Of a stretch of 6,586 nucleotides of DNA, positions 1 to 5,474 are shown piece after piece. This DNA is from Thermoplasmata archaeon. Its GTDB lineage: Archaea; Thermoplasmatota; Thermoplasmata; UBA184. Where the stretch lies: the NCBI GenBank assembly GCA_030043505.1, contig JASHXN010000109.1:1-6586 (forward strand). Reading direction: 5' to 3'. A program made the translations under genes and the position numbers. The notes under the pieces are model-generated. The model was not told the DNA's origin. It made no database searches and saw only the letters and a program-made list of their open reading frames with translations. How positions within the stretch are numbered: position 1 is the first letter of the stretch; each line of letters starts with the position of its first letter.

Positions 1-449
1 ATCTCACGGACCAAGGCGGTCTCTCCGCCGACGAGCGAGCACCGGGCCGCCGCGAGCCCTCGCCGGAGGCCCCGACCGATCCCGCGGAACGTCGCGGCGC
101 CCGCCTCGGCGCACAGGATCGTGTCGACGAGCGCCGTGGGGCGGGCGCCGACGGACGCGAGATCGTTGACGTTGATCGCGACCGCGTCTTCGCCGACCTC
201 CTCCCAGCGGCCCAGCTCCTCGGCCAGAAGCACCTTCGTGCCGACCGTGTCGGTCGTGACCGCGATCGTCGTCGCGCCGACCCGCACGAGGCCGGCGTAG
301 TGGCCCCTCGCCGGGAGCACCGTCCCGTGGTCGCGCGGCGCCGCATACTGCGCCGCCCGGAGCAGCGCGGGCAGCGCCCGGGCTCGGCCCTCCAGGTCGA
401 CGCCGCTCGCGGCGTAGGTGCGGGTCCGAGCCCGGCGGGACGACGCCAC
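1..449 (-). CDS. purM: Phosphoribosylformylglycinamidine cyclo-ligase (AIR synthase), 5' part, cut by window edge
   Basis: PurM closes the imidazole ring in purine synthesis, turning formylglycinamidine ribonucleotide plus ATP into aminoimidazole ribonucleotide in the cytoplasm. About 149 N-terminal residues are visible and the C-terminal half lies outside the window. Family signatures appear in the expected order: YAASGVDLEG at residues 12-21, the nucleotide/phosphate-binding DTVGTK at 67-72, AINVNDLASVGARP at 91-104, and SLVGGETA at 138-145. The start is a GTG at 449-447. No in-frame ATG lies upstream close by, and an AT-rich TATA-like box is centred about 25 bases upstream, which fits a leaderless message. 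The first ten residues (RR-rich) are less conserved, so the start is the weakest part of the call. The gene is divergent from pyrC with about 80 bases between the two starts. Related enzymes of the same ATP-grasp-like PurM fold (PurL, ThiL, HypE, SelD) are less likely because the GVD and VNDL motifs are typical of PurM itself. Confidence 0.9.
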   Translation of the reverse strand, partial: MASSRRARTRTYAASGVDLEGRARALPALLRAAQYAAPRDHGTVLPARGHYAGLVRVGATTIAVTTDTVGTKVLLAEELGRWEEVGEDAVAINVNDLASVGARPTALVDTILCAEAGAATFRGIGRGLRRGLAAARCSLVGGETALVRE

Positions 450-471
450 GTCCGACCGAGGGACCGCGCCA

Positions 472-479
472 GAAAACCC
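472..479 (-). promoter_or_regulatory. TATA-like box of purM
   Basis: On the minus strand this reads GGTTTTCT, the only AT-rich patch upstream of the purM GTG at 449. It is preceded by GCAAAGG, which could act as a TFB recognition element. Its centre is about 25 bases from the start codon, so transcription would begin at or very near the GTG. The match to the archaeal TTTAWA consensus is weak. Confidence 0.4.
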
Positions 480-500
480 CTTTGCCGGCTCCCGTCCGCG

Positions 501-507
501 CTTTACG
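501..507 (+). promoter_or_regulatory. TATA-like box of pyrC
   Basis: CTTTACG stands out in a GC-rich stretch, with its centre about 26 bases before the ATG at 530. This spacing implies a leaderless mRNA and is the main reason for choosing ATG 530 over the in-frame TTG at 482. The TTG would lie upstream of the inferred transcription start. An 8-base perfect palindrome, GACCGGTC, sits at 520-527 just before the ATG. Confidence 0.5.
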
Positions 508-529
508 GGCCGGGGCGTCGACCGGTCCG

Positions 530-1870
530 ATGGCGCCCCCGGTACGGTCGGGCCCACGCCCGGACGGCTCCGAGGCGGAGCTGGTCCTCGCCGGCCGTGC
601 CTGGTGGAACGGGCAGCTCCGGCCCGTCGAGGTCGGGGTCGACGGCGACGGCCGCATCGTGAGCGTCGGCCGGAACGTCCGGGGCGCGCGACGTCACGAC
701 GTCGGAGAACGGGTCCTGCTGCCCGCCGCGACCGACGTGCACGTGCACCTGCGCGAGCCCGGCCCCGAGGCGGAGACCGAGGGGATCGCTTCGGGGACGA
801 TCAGCGCCGCCCTGGCGGGGGTCGGCCTCGTCGGCGAGATGCCGAACACCGAGCCGCCGGTGACGGACGGCGAGGCGCTGGAGGAGAAGGCGGATCGAGT
901 ACGGGGGCGTGCGGCGGTCGACGTTCTCCTCTACGCGCTGCCGACGACGCCGAGATCGGTCGGAGCGCTGGCGCGGCAGGCCGGGGCGTTCAAGGTGTAC
1001 CTGAGCCCCACGACGGGCGTCGTGGAGACGCCCTCCGGGGCGGCCCTGCACGAGCTGCTCCAGGAGCTGGCGCGCACCGATCTACCGGTCGTGGTCCACG
1101 CCGAGGATCCCCGGAGGTTCCGTCCGGCGGGAGAGCGCGACGGACCGGTCGGGTGGAGCGAACAGCGCCCCGAGGGGGCGGAGACCGCCGCGGTGGACGC
1201 CGTCCTCCGCGCTCCCGATCGCCTGCGGCTGCACGTCGCCCACGTTACGCAGGCGTCCGTGGCCGCCGCCGCCCGCCGGCGCGGAGTCTCGTGCGAGGTG
1301 ACCGCCCATCACCTGCTGCTGTCGACCGCGAGCGGCGACGACGCCCGGCTGAAGGTGAATCCCCCGCTCCGGTCCGAAGCGGCTCGGGCCGCCCTCTGGC
1401 GCGCGTACGCGAGCGGGTCCGTCCCCGTGCTCGCGAGCGACCACGCCCCCCACCCGGCCGCCCAGAAGGACCGGCCGTTCGAACTCGCCCCGAGCGGCGT
1501 GCCCGGGCTGGAGACGACCGTGCCGTTGATGCTCGCCCGGGTCGGCGCCGCCGACCTGTCGCTCGAGCTCCTGCAGCGGACCGCGTGCGACCGTCCCGCC
1601 CGCCTGTTCGGCCAACCGCTGGGACGGCTGGCGGTCGGCCACCGGGCGAACGTGCTGGTCGTCGACTTTCGGCAGAAGCGTCGCATCGCGGCCCGACGGC
1701 TCCATGCCGCGTGCGGGTGGACGCCGTTCGAGGGCCGGGAGGCGATCTTTCCGGTGGAGCACTGGCGCGACGGGGTCCGGATCGTCGACGGCGGCGAGTA
1801 CGTCGGCTCGGCGACCGGCACTACGGTCCGGCCGGAGTTCGCCCCGGTGTCCCCGCCGCGCGTGCGCTAG
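530..1870 (+). CDS. pyrC: Dihydroorotase, class I type
   Basis: A zinc amidohydrolase that interconverts N-carbamoyl-aspartate and dihydroorotate, the third step of UMP synthesis, in the cytoplasm. From ATG 530 the protein has 446 residues, in the usual class I range. The metal and substrate motifs are all present: DVHVHLREPG at 69-78 (H71 and H73 bind metal, R75 the substrate), MPNT at 104-107 (N106), FKVY at 154-157 (K155 is the candidate carboxylated bridging lysine), VVHAED at 188-193 (H190), HVAHVT at 235-240, TAHH at 258-261, KVNPPLRS at 275-282, and SDHAPH at 303-308 with the catalytic aspartate D304. The SGVPGLET stretch at 322-329 is also typical. The last 20 or so residues are a Pro/Arg-rich extension. 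An in-frame TTG at 482 would add 16 unconserved residues and is disfavoured by the promoter position. The gene is divergent from purM and ends inside the same CTAG as the convergent dedA. Related allantoinases and hydantoinases are possible but less likely given the full dihydroorotase motif set and the purine-gene neighbour. Confidence 0.92.
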   Translation: MAPPVRSGPRPDGSEAELVLAGRAWWNGQLRPVEVGVDGDGRIVSVGRNVRGARRHDVGERVLLPAATDVHVHLREPGPEAETEGIASGTISAALAGVGLVGEMPNTEPPVTDGEALEEKADRVRGRAAVDVLLYALPTTPRSVGALARQAGAFKVYLSPTTGVVETPSGAALHELLQELARTDLPVVVHAEDPRRFRPAGERDGPVGWSEQRPEGAETAAVDAVLRAPDRLRLHVAHVTQASVAAAARRRGVSCEVTAHHLLLSTASGDDARLKVNPPLRSEAARAALWRAYASGSVPVLASDHAPHPAAQKDRPFELAPSGVPGLETTVPLMLARVGAADLSLELLQRTACDRPARLFGQPLGRLAVGHRANVLVVDFRQKRRIAARRLHAACGWTPFEGREAIFPVEHWRDGVRIVDGGEYVGSATGTTVRPEFAPVSPPRVR

Positions 1871-2526
1871 CCCGGACGCTGGGGCGCCGGGCGCCGGGGA
1901 GGCCAGCCCGGCGCGACCCGGTCGGTGAGCACGAGATACAGGTAGACCCCGGCCGCGACCACGAGGGCGAGAACGACGTAGTTCAGCCAGCCGAACAGGG
2001 CTTCGACGATCCCCCAGTGATCCTTCAGCACGACGCCGGTGTAGAGCAGCACCGCGGCGAACGGCGTGAGGCCGAGGGCCGTGAACGCCCCGAACCGCAG
2101 CGGATCCATCTCCGCCGTCCCCGCGGGATAACTGACGTACGACCGGACGACCGGCATCAGCCGCGCCGCCGCGACCGCCACCTCCCCCCGCCGAGCGAAG
2201 AACCGATCCATCGCGTCCAGGTGCTCCGGATGCAGGCGGAGCGGGCCGACGCCGAAGTGTTCGATGCGGTGGCGCCACCCTCGGCCGATGGCGTACGCGG
2301 CGAACGCTCCGACGAGGCCTCCGACGACCGCGATCGCCAACGCCGCACCGAACGAGAAGACCCCTTCCGCGACGAGATAGCCGGCGAACGGCAGGATCAC
2401 TTCGCTCGGGATCGGAGGGATCCCGAAGCTCTCGACGATCATCAGCGCGAGCAGCCCGGGGAGTCCGACCGCGCGCAGGACGGCGATCGTGGCGTCCGCG
2501 ATCGTCCCGACCAGCGAGAAGGACAT
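1867..2526 (-). CDS. DedA-family integral membrane protein (VTT/SNARE-associated domain)
   Basis: A 219-residue multi-pass membrane protein. DedA proteins are linked in bacteria to lipid scrambling or undecaprenyl-phosphate recycling and to proton-dependent homeostasis; the role in archaea is less clear. Diagnostic features are the re-entrant N-terminal motif ESFGIPPIPSE at 32-42 (acidic E32 and E42), GRGW at 81-84, and RLMPVVRSYVSYPAGTAEM at 122-140, whose arginines R122 and R128 match the essential pair of the family. Hydrophobic segments lie near residues 17-31, 44-80, 145-165 and 182-201. The C-terminus is short, basic and proline-rich. The start is ATG 2526, 21 bases after the stop of the 84-residue gene on the same strand. 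No convincing TATA box or Shine-Dalgarno sequence lies in that gap, so it is probably carried on the upstream gene's transcript. The stop codon TAG overlaps the pyrC stop on the opposite strand. With a flippase nearby, a role in recycling a lipid carrier for surface glycans is an attractive but unproven idea. Confidence 0.9.
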   Translation of the reverse strand: MSFSLVGTIADATIAVLRAVGLPGLLALMIVESFGIPPIPSEVILPFAGYLVAEGVFSFGAALAIAVVGGLVGAFAAYAIGRGWRHRIEHFGVGPLRLHPEHLDAMDRFFARRGEVAVAAARLMPVVRSYVSYPAGTAEMDPLRFGAFTALGLTPFAAVLLYTGVVLKDHWGIVEALFGWLNYVVLALVVAAGVYLYLVLTDRVAPGWPPRRPAPQRPG

Positions 2527-2547
2527 CCGGACCCGCGCGGCGGTCGT

Positions 2548-2802
2548 CTACGAGCCGGGAGCCGGTTCGACGATGAGGCGGAACGGGGTGCGCAGGTGGA
2601 CGTTCGTCTCGGCAGGGATCCCGTCGATCTCGAGGGGCACCTGGCATCCCCCGCAGGAGACGGAGCCCCGTTCGCGCCCGAGCGCGACGGAGAGCGCTAC
2701 GCCGACCTCCACTTTCCGGGGACGGACCGAGGACCTCCGGATCGCTTCGCGCAGCTCGCGGAGCTGCTCCGGGACTTCGGACGCGGGCTCGGCCGGGGCC
2801 AT
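2548..2802 (-). CDS. Small uncharacterised protein with one CxxC motif
   Basis: An 84-residue soluble-looking protein that I do not recognise. The N-terminal third (residues 11-30) is charged and helix-forming, with PEQLRELREAIRR. The rest looks like beta structure, with hydrophobic alternation around VEVGVALSVALG (31-42). The only cysteines form CGGC at 50-53, followed by PLEIDG and ending in FRLIVEP. One CxxC could be half of a metal site completed by a dimer or partner, or a redox pair; the sequence does not decide this. A longer reading frame starts at 2877, but ATG 2802 is preferred. A canonical TTTATA box is centred about 27 bases upstream of it, and the longer version would run over that box and over the end of the neighbouring gene. 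DedA follows 21 bases downstream on the same strand, so the two probably form an operon. Coding status rests on promoter placement, a clean stop and plausible composition. Confidence 0.7.
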   Translation of the reverse strand: MAPAEPASEVPEQLRELREAIRRSSVRPRKVEVGVALSVALGRERGSVSCGGCQVPLEIDGIPAETNVHLRTPFRLIVEPAPGS

Positions 2803-2826
2803 CGGCGTATCGACCGGTCGGCGCGG

Positions 2827-2832
2827 TATAAA
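2827..2832 (-). promoter_or_regulatory. TATA box (TTTATA) of the 84-residue gene and dedA
   Basis: This is the best archaeal TATA box in the window, reading TTTATA on the minus strand in an otherwise GC-rich spacer. Its centre is about 27 bases upstream of ATG 2802, predicting a leaderless transcript that probably also carries dedA. A perfect 10-base palindrome, CGACCGGTCG, lies at 2811-2820 between the box and the start, where a repressor could act. Confidence 0.65.
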
Positions 2833-2848
2833 CGCTTCCCGAGCGAGA

Positions 2849-3562
2849 TCAGGCCGACGCGTCGTCCGCGGTGCCACCGGCGGGCGTCGTCGTCGCGCGC
2901 TTCTTCGGACCCTTCTTCAGGATCTCGCCGGAGATCTTCTCGAGCTCGGACATCAACGAGTCGATGTCCGGTTCCCCTTCCTCCGCCGCAGGCTCGGCGG
3001 CCTTAGGGGTAGGGGCCGGGCCACCCCGGACGGTCGGGCTTCCCGGGGAGGGGGCGGGCGGAGGGAGCGGCGGGGCCGACACGGCCGCCTCGGGCTCCTC
3101 CGGCATGCCGCCGGACGGACCCCCGGTCGGAGGCAGGCTCTCCGGTTCTGCGGGGGTCTCCTCCGGTTCGGCGTCGTGGGAGGTCCCCTCGTGCCACGCG
3201 GGGACGGTGCTCCCGGCGACCGCGCCGGTTCCGGCGACGGGGGCGAGGTCCGCCCGCGGGATGTCGCCGGACGGCCCACCGCCCGACCCTCCCGGACCCT
3301 GCCACTCGGAAGGCGGCTGGCCGGGGCGGCGGCGGCGGCGCAGGAGGAGGAGCGTGAGGAGGAGCGCGACGACGACCGCCGCCACCGAGACGGCGACCGC
3401 CCAGAGAGGGAACGGCGGCTGCGAGGCGACACACTGGCCGTAGGTGCAGTTCGACGCGGCCCGTACGACCCCCGTGTTAGGGCTCAGGCCCGCGGCCACG
3501 ACGACCCCGAGCATGCCGAGCCCGAGGGAAAGCGGAACAACCGCGCGACGCCGCAGATTCAT
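2849..3562 (-). CDS. Uncharacterised two-TM protein, CTYGxC loop, long low-complexity tail (paralogue of the gene at 5475-5918)
   Basis: A 237-residue membrane protein of no family I recognise. Order of parts: basic N-terminus (RRR at 4-6); hydrophobic segment about 8-25; short loop with NTGVV (29-33) and CTYGQC (C39, C44); second hydrophobic segment about 53-74; five arginines at 75-79; then a tail of about 160 residues rich in Pro, Gly, Ala, Ser and Glu. By the positive-inside rule the cysteine loop is outside, possibly disulfide-bonded, and the tail is cytoplasmic. The first segment could instead be a cleaved signal peptide. The tail holds a motif shared with the paralogue (AGTGAVAG at 110-117, W123, E125). 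It ends with an acidic-to-basic stretch, DIDSLMSELEKISGEILKK (199-217), then KKR, which looks like an amphipathic helix that could bind a partner. ATG 3562 was chosen because homology with the paralogue begins near it. The stop is TGA. It lies directly downstream of the flippase on the same strand, but with its own apparent promoter. Confidence 0.78.
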   Translation of the reverse strand: MNLRRRAVVPLSLGLGMLGVVVAAGLSPNTGVVRAASNCTYGQCVASQPPFPLWAVAVSVAAVVVALLLTLLLLRRRRRPGQPPSEWQGPGGSGGGPSGDIPRADLAPVAGTGAVAGSTVPAWHEGTSHDAEPEETPAEPESLPPTGGPSGGMPEEPEAAVSAPPLPPPAPSPGSPTVRGGPAPTPKAAEPAAEEGEPDIDSLMSELEKISGEILKKGPKKRATTTPAGGTADDASA

Positions 3563-3599
3563 CGGGACGTGGTCCAGGCCCGGGACGCCCCCCGCGCCC

Positions 3600-3610
3600 G
3601 GAACAGTTCC
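3600..3610. repeat. Short palindrome GGAACAGTTCC
   Basis: A perfect 5-base inverted repeat around one central base. It sits where transcription of the 237-residue gene would start, about 20 bases downstream of its TATA-like box. A related site, GGAACGGTTCG, lies at 5427-5437 beside the flippase promoter. It could be an operator, but is short enough to be chance. Confidence 0.3.
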
Positions 3611-3621
3611 ATGCCGGTAGT

Positions 3622-3632
3622 CCTATGTAAGC
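3622..3632 (-). promoter_or_regulatory. Probable TATA-like box of the 237-residue membrane protein gene
   Basis: On the minus strand this reads GCTTACATAGG, the only AT-rich stretch in the spacer between the flippase stop and ATG 3562. The predicted start of transcription is near 3600, leaving a leader of roughly 38 bases without a clear Shine-Dalgarno sequence. The gene would therefore not be leaderless, unlike several others here. Confidence 0.4.
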
Positions 3633-3647
3633 ATGCCGCGGCCGACG

Positions 3648-3667
3648 GGAGGCTTCCCGGAGCCTCC
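3648..3667. repeat. Inverted repeat / hairpin downstream of the flippase
   Basis: GGAGGCT and AGCCTCC form a perfect 7-base stem around a 6-base loop. An overlapping alternative pairing, CCGGAG-C-CTCCGG at 3657-3669, is also perfect, so two mutually exclusive folds exist. It lies 50-70 bases past the flippase stop codon in the flippase transcript. A structural mark of the 3' end is plausible. No run of T follows on the minus strand, so it is not a classical poly-T terminator. Confidence 0.4.
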
Positions 3668-3677
3668 GGCTCGTGCG

Positions 3678-3696
3678 GAGGGGGGTTCCTCCCCTC
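3678..3696. repeat. Second inverted repeat / hairpin downstream of the flippase
   Basis: GAGGGG and CCCCTC pair as a perfect 6-base stem around a 7-base loop, with an alternative GGAGG/CCTCC pairing in the same segment. It starts 20 bases after the flippase stop on the minus strand and is followed by the hairpin at 3648-3667, giving two tandem stems in the 3' region. No T-tract was seen. Confidence 0.35.
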
Positions 3697-3716
3697 GCCC
3701 GTGCCCGCGGCGACCG

Positions 3717-4775
3717 CTAGCGCGGGCGAGGGGAGAGTCGGCGGGCGAACCGGCGCAGGAACGGCAGGGGCCGGCCGACCAGGTGCTCCACCGCCCCGAG
3801 GAGCAGCCGGTCCCCTTCGCCAAGGCATCCCGTGACGATCACCACGAGCGCGAAGAGCACCGCCACGCCGAGCGCAAGGACCGGTAGGGCGACAAACGGG
3901 ACGCGGGGATGGACGATCGCGAGCGCCGCCGAAACCGGGGCACCGACCAGGGCGAGCGGGAGGAGGAAATCCCGCCCGAACGGGTGGATCCGCTGCGCGG
4001 CGGCGAGCTCGGAGAGGCACAGGGCGCAGTAGACGATGTTCGCGGTCGCCCACGACGCGGCGGCCCCGACTTCCCCGTAGTGCGGGACGAGCAGGAGGGC
4101 GAGGAGCACGTCGACCGAGCCCGCCGCGGCCGCGTTGACGGCGAGGAGGCGCGCCTGTCCGCAGGCGACCTGCGCCATCGCCGCCGGGCCGAGGAGGGTC
4201 CCGACGAACGCTCCGAGCACGACGAGCTGGAGCGGTACGATCACGTGCCCGTAGCTCGGGCCGTAGACGAAGTCGAGCGACCGCGACGGAAGGAAGACGA
4301 AGACGACGAACAGCGGGAGGGAGAAGAGCGTCAGCCACTTCGTGACGGTGGCGTAGGTGAGCGCCACCGCCCGGCGCTCCCCCCGCGCGAGGAAACCGGA
4401 GGCGACGGGCAGGAAGATGTACGACGCCGACGAGATCCCGATCTGCACCAGGCGGGCGAGGGTCAAGCTCGCCGAGTACGCCCCGACCTCGGCGTAGTGG
4501 TAGGCGCCGAGCACGAGCGTGTCGCCCGAGCCGGCCAAGCTGACCATCGTGCCATAGACCAGCAGCGGGGCGATCAGCCGAAGAAGCTTCGACCGGCTCT
4601 CCGGGTGCCCTTCGCCCCGCACGTACGGACGGGGGAGGGCGCGGAAGGCGTAGACGGCCGACGCCGCGAGCGTGACCGCGGCGGCGACCGCGAAGCCGGC
4701 GACGGTGTCCGTGTAGCTGAGATGGTCGACGAGCCGTCCGACCAGCGGCAGGGCGACCGCCGGGCCGTCCGCTGC
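3717..4775 (-). CDS. Oligosaccharide flippase (MOP superfamily), C-terminal part after a frameshift
   Basis: About 352 residues forming the second half of a RfbX/Wzx-like polysaccharide flippase (COG2244 type), which moves lipid-linked sugars across the membrane. In this frame the sequence runs from ADGPAVALPLVG through a hydrophobic segment (FAVAAAVTLAASAVYAF) and a basic loop (PRPYVRGEG). It then enters the second bundle of the fold: SGDTLVLGAYHYAEVGAYSA, FLPSRSLDFVYGPSY and LLLVPHYGEVGAAASWATA are characteristic. The last membrane segment is around LPVLALGVAVLFALVVIVTG and the C-terminus is arginine-rich. The first usable in-frame start is a GTG at 4622, which falls inside the loop before the second bundle. 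A free-standing protein from there would lack half the transporter. I therefore read this as the continuation of the gene beginning at 5374, disconnected by a one-base change. The stop is TAG in a CTAG. Confidence 0.82.
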   Translation of the reverse strand, partial: AADGPAVALPLVGRLVDHLSYTDTVAGFAVAAAVTLAASAVYAFRALPRPYVRGEGHPESRSKLLRLIAPLLVYGTMVSLAGSGDTLVLGAYHYAEVGAYSASLTLARLVQIGISSASYIFLPVASGFLARGERRAVALTYATVTKWLTLFSLPLFVVFVFLPSRSLDFVYGPSYGHVIVPLQLVVLGAFVGTLLGPAAMAQVACGQARLLAVNAAAAGSVDVLLALLLVPHYGEVGAAASWATANIVYCALCLSELAAAQRIHPFGRDFLLPLALVGAPVSAALAIVHPRVPFVALPVLALGVAVLFALVVIVTGCLGEGDRLLLGAVEHLVGRPLPFLRRFARRLSPRPR

Positions 4776-5374
4776 ACCGCCGCGGTGGTCGCCGCGGGTA
4801 CGACGGCGGCGGTGAGCCCGTGCCCGAGCGGAACGACGTAGGCGGTCGCCAGGATCGCGAGGAAGACCCCGGGGTTGACGATCTGGATGAACAGCGCGTT
4901 CGGCAGGACGTTCGAGAATCCTTGGAAGATGCTCGCGAGGACCGACGCGACGATGAGGCAGGCGATCGCGATGCCGAAGAAGCCGAGCCCGGCGGTGAGC
5001 TGGGAGGAGCCGAGCGCCCGTCCGATGTACGGGGCCGCGAGGATCAGGCCTCCCCCCGTCGCCACGGCCGCCCCGACCCCGAGCGCCAGGGCGGTCCGGA
5101 CGACGGTCCGGGACTCGGCCTCGGTCTGCGACGCCGAGAGCGTTCGGGCGACGGCGACCGTGATCCCGTACGTGCCGACGGCGAGGAGCACCTGGACGAG
5201 CGCGTAGCCGAGCGAGAACGCGTTCCAGGAGGCGACCGAAACGCTGCGGACGATCAGCACGCGCGCGACGAACGTGAACCCGACGAGCAACAGGGTCGCG
5301 ACGAAGAGGACGAGGGTTCCCGCGGTGACGGTGGTGAAACCGGCCCGGACGTCCTTCGGCTGCTGCGACGCCAC
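4574..5374 (-). CDS. Oligosaccharide flippase (MOP superfamily), N-terminal part before a frameshift
   Basis: The reading frame encodes 266 residues, but only about the first 200 look like a flippase. The start is GTG 5374. A short polar N-terminus leads into membrane segments near residues 18-40, 52-75, 92-115, 128-150 and 168-190. The stretch ARVLIVRSVSVASWNAFSLG (37-56) matches the conserved first-loop region of the family, and SIFQGFSNVLPNALF (148-162) the region before the fifth segment. After about V200-Q201 (4777-4772) the composition changes abruptly to Arg/Ser/Pro-rich, typical of an out-of-frame reading of GC-rich DNA, up to a stop at 4574. The flippase sequence continues meanwhile in another frame. 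Joined, the halves would give about 550 residues, somewhat long for the family. A TATA-like box at 5412-5419 precedes the gene. It is flanked on both sides by the paralogous two-TM proteins, which suggests a shared surface-glycan or envelope function. Confidence 0.82.
   Translation of the reverse strand: MASQQPKDVRAGFTTVTAGTLVLFVATLLLVGFTFVARVLIVRSVSVASWNAFSLGYALVQVLLAVGTYGITVAVARTLSASQTEAESRTVVRTALALGVGAAVATGGGLILAAPYIGRALGSSQLTAGLGFFGIAIACLIVASVLASIFQGFSNVLPNALFIQIVNPGVFLAILATAYVVPLGHGLTAAVVPAATTAAVQRTARRSPCRWSDGSSTISATRTPSPASRSPPRSRSRRRPSTPSAPSPVRTCGAKGTRRAGRSFFG
4765..4800 (-). other. Frameshift site in the flippase gene
   Basis: Upstream frame: ...LTAAVVPAATTAAV. Downstream frame: AADGPAVALPLVG... 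The switch needs a -1 (equivalently +2) change of frame, as if one base were missing within the repetitive GCGGCGGTGCAGCGG segment. I see no canonical X-XXY-YYZ slippery heptamer. A sequencing or assembly indel in this GC-rich tract, or a recent inactivating mutation, is more likely than programmed frameshifting. The exact base cannot be placed because both frames are open across the interval. Confidence 0.75.
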
Positions 5375-5411
5375 GACGACGACCGCCCCGACGCCGGGGC
5401 GCGTCCCGAGG

Positions 5412-5419
5412 TAAATAAC
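5412..5419 (-). promoter_or_regulatory. TATA box of the flippase gene
   Basis: On the minus strand this reads GTTATTTA(C), a strong AT island in a GC-rich spacer. Its centre is about 41 bases before the GTG at 5374, so a short leader of about 15 bases is expected. No Shine-Dalgarno sequence is visible there (GTCGTCGTC precedes the start). The GGAACGGTTCG near-palindrome at 5427-5437 adjoins the upstream side of the box. Confidence 0.6.
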
Positions 5420-5452
5420 TGGCTACGGAACGGTTCGTTCGGGCCCGGAGCC

Positions 5453-5470
5453 CCCGAGCGGGCGCTCGGG
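5453..5470. repeat. Hairpin just past the 147-residue gene
   Basis: CCCGAGC and GCTCGGG form a perfect 7-base, GC-only-rich stem with a 4-base loop. It starts 4 bases after the TAG of the 147-residue gene on the minus strand and lies upstream of the flippase TATA box. It may mark the 3' end of that transcript. A T-tract is lacking, so a terminator role is tentative. Confidence 0.4.
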
Positions 5471-5474
5471 CGGC

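Noticed and set aside
482..529. TTG start for dihydroorotase at 482
   Set aside because: It would place the start upstream of the TATA-like box at 501-507 and add 16 residues without family resemblance.
1082..2647. 521-codon minus-strand open frame
   Set aside because: Antisense to pyrC and out of frame with dedA. Composition is Arg/Gly/Pro-biased with no recognisable motif.
418..3006. 862-codon plus-strand open frame
   Set aside because: Its translation is Arg/Gly/Pro-rich and lacks any domain. It crosses pyrC in another frame and dedA, the 84-residue gene and part of the 237-residue gene on the opposite strand. High GC leaves such shadow frames open.
3559..3612. 17-codon minus-strand frame ending in an ATGA overlap with the start of the 237-residue gene, looking like an upstream ORF
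   Set aside because: The inferred transcription start (about 3600) lies downstream of its ATG at 3612, so it would not be transcribed whole. No ribosome-binding sequence was seen.
2489..3835. 448-codon plus-strand open frame
   Set aside because: Antisense to the 237-residue and 84-residue genes, with arginine-rich low-complexity translation. The opposite strand gives membrane proteins with a paralogue and promoters.
3570..4338. 259-codon minus-strand open frame containing ARG/PRO-rich sequence
   Set aside because: It is out of frame with the clearly homologous flippase over the same DNA and has no domain.
3909..4841. 310-codon plus-strand open frame
   Set aside because: Very Arg/Glu/Asp-rich antisense reading of the flippase, whose hydrophobic codons produce this pattern on the opposite strand.
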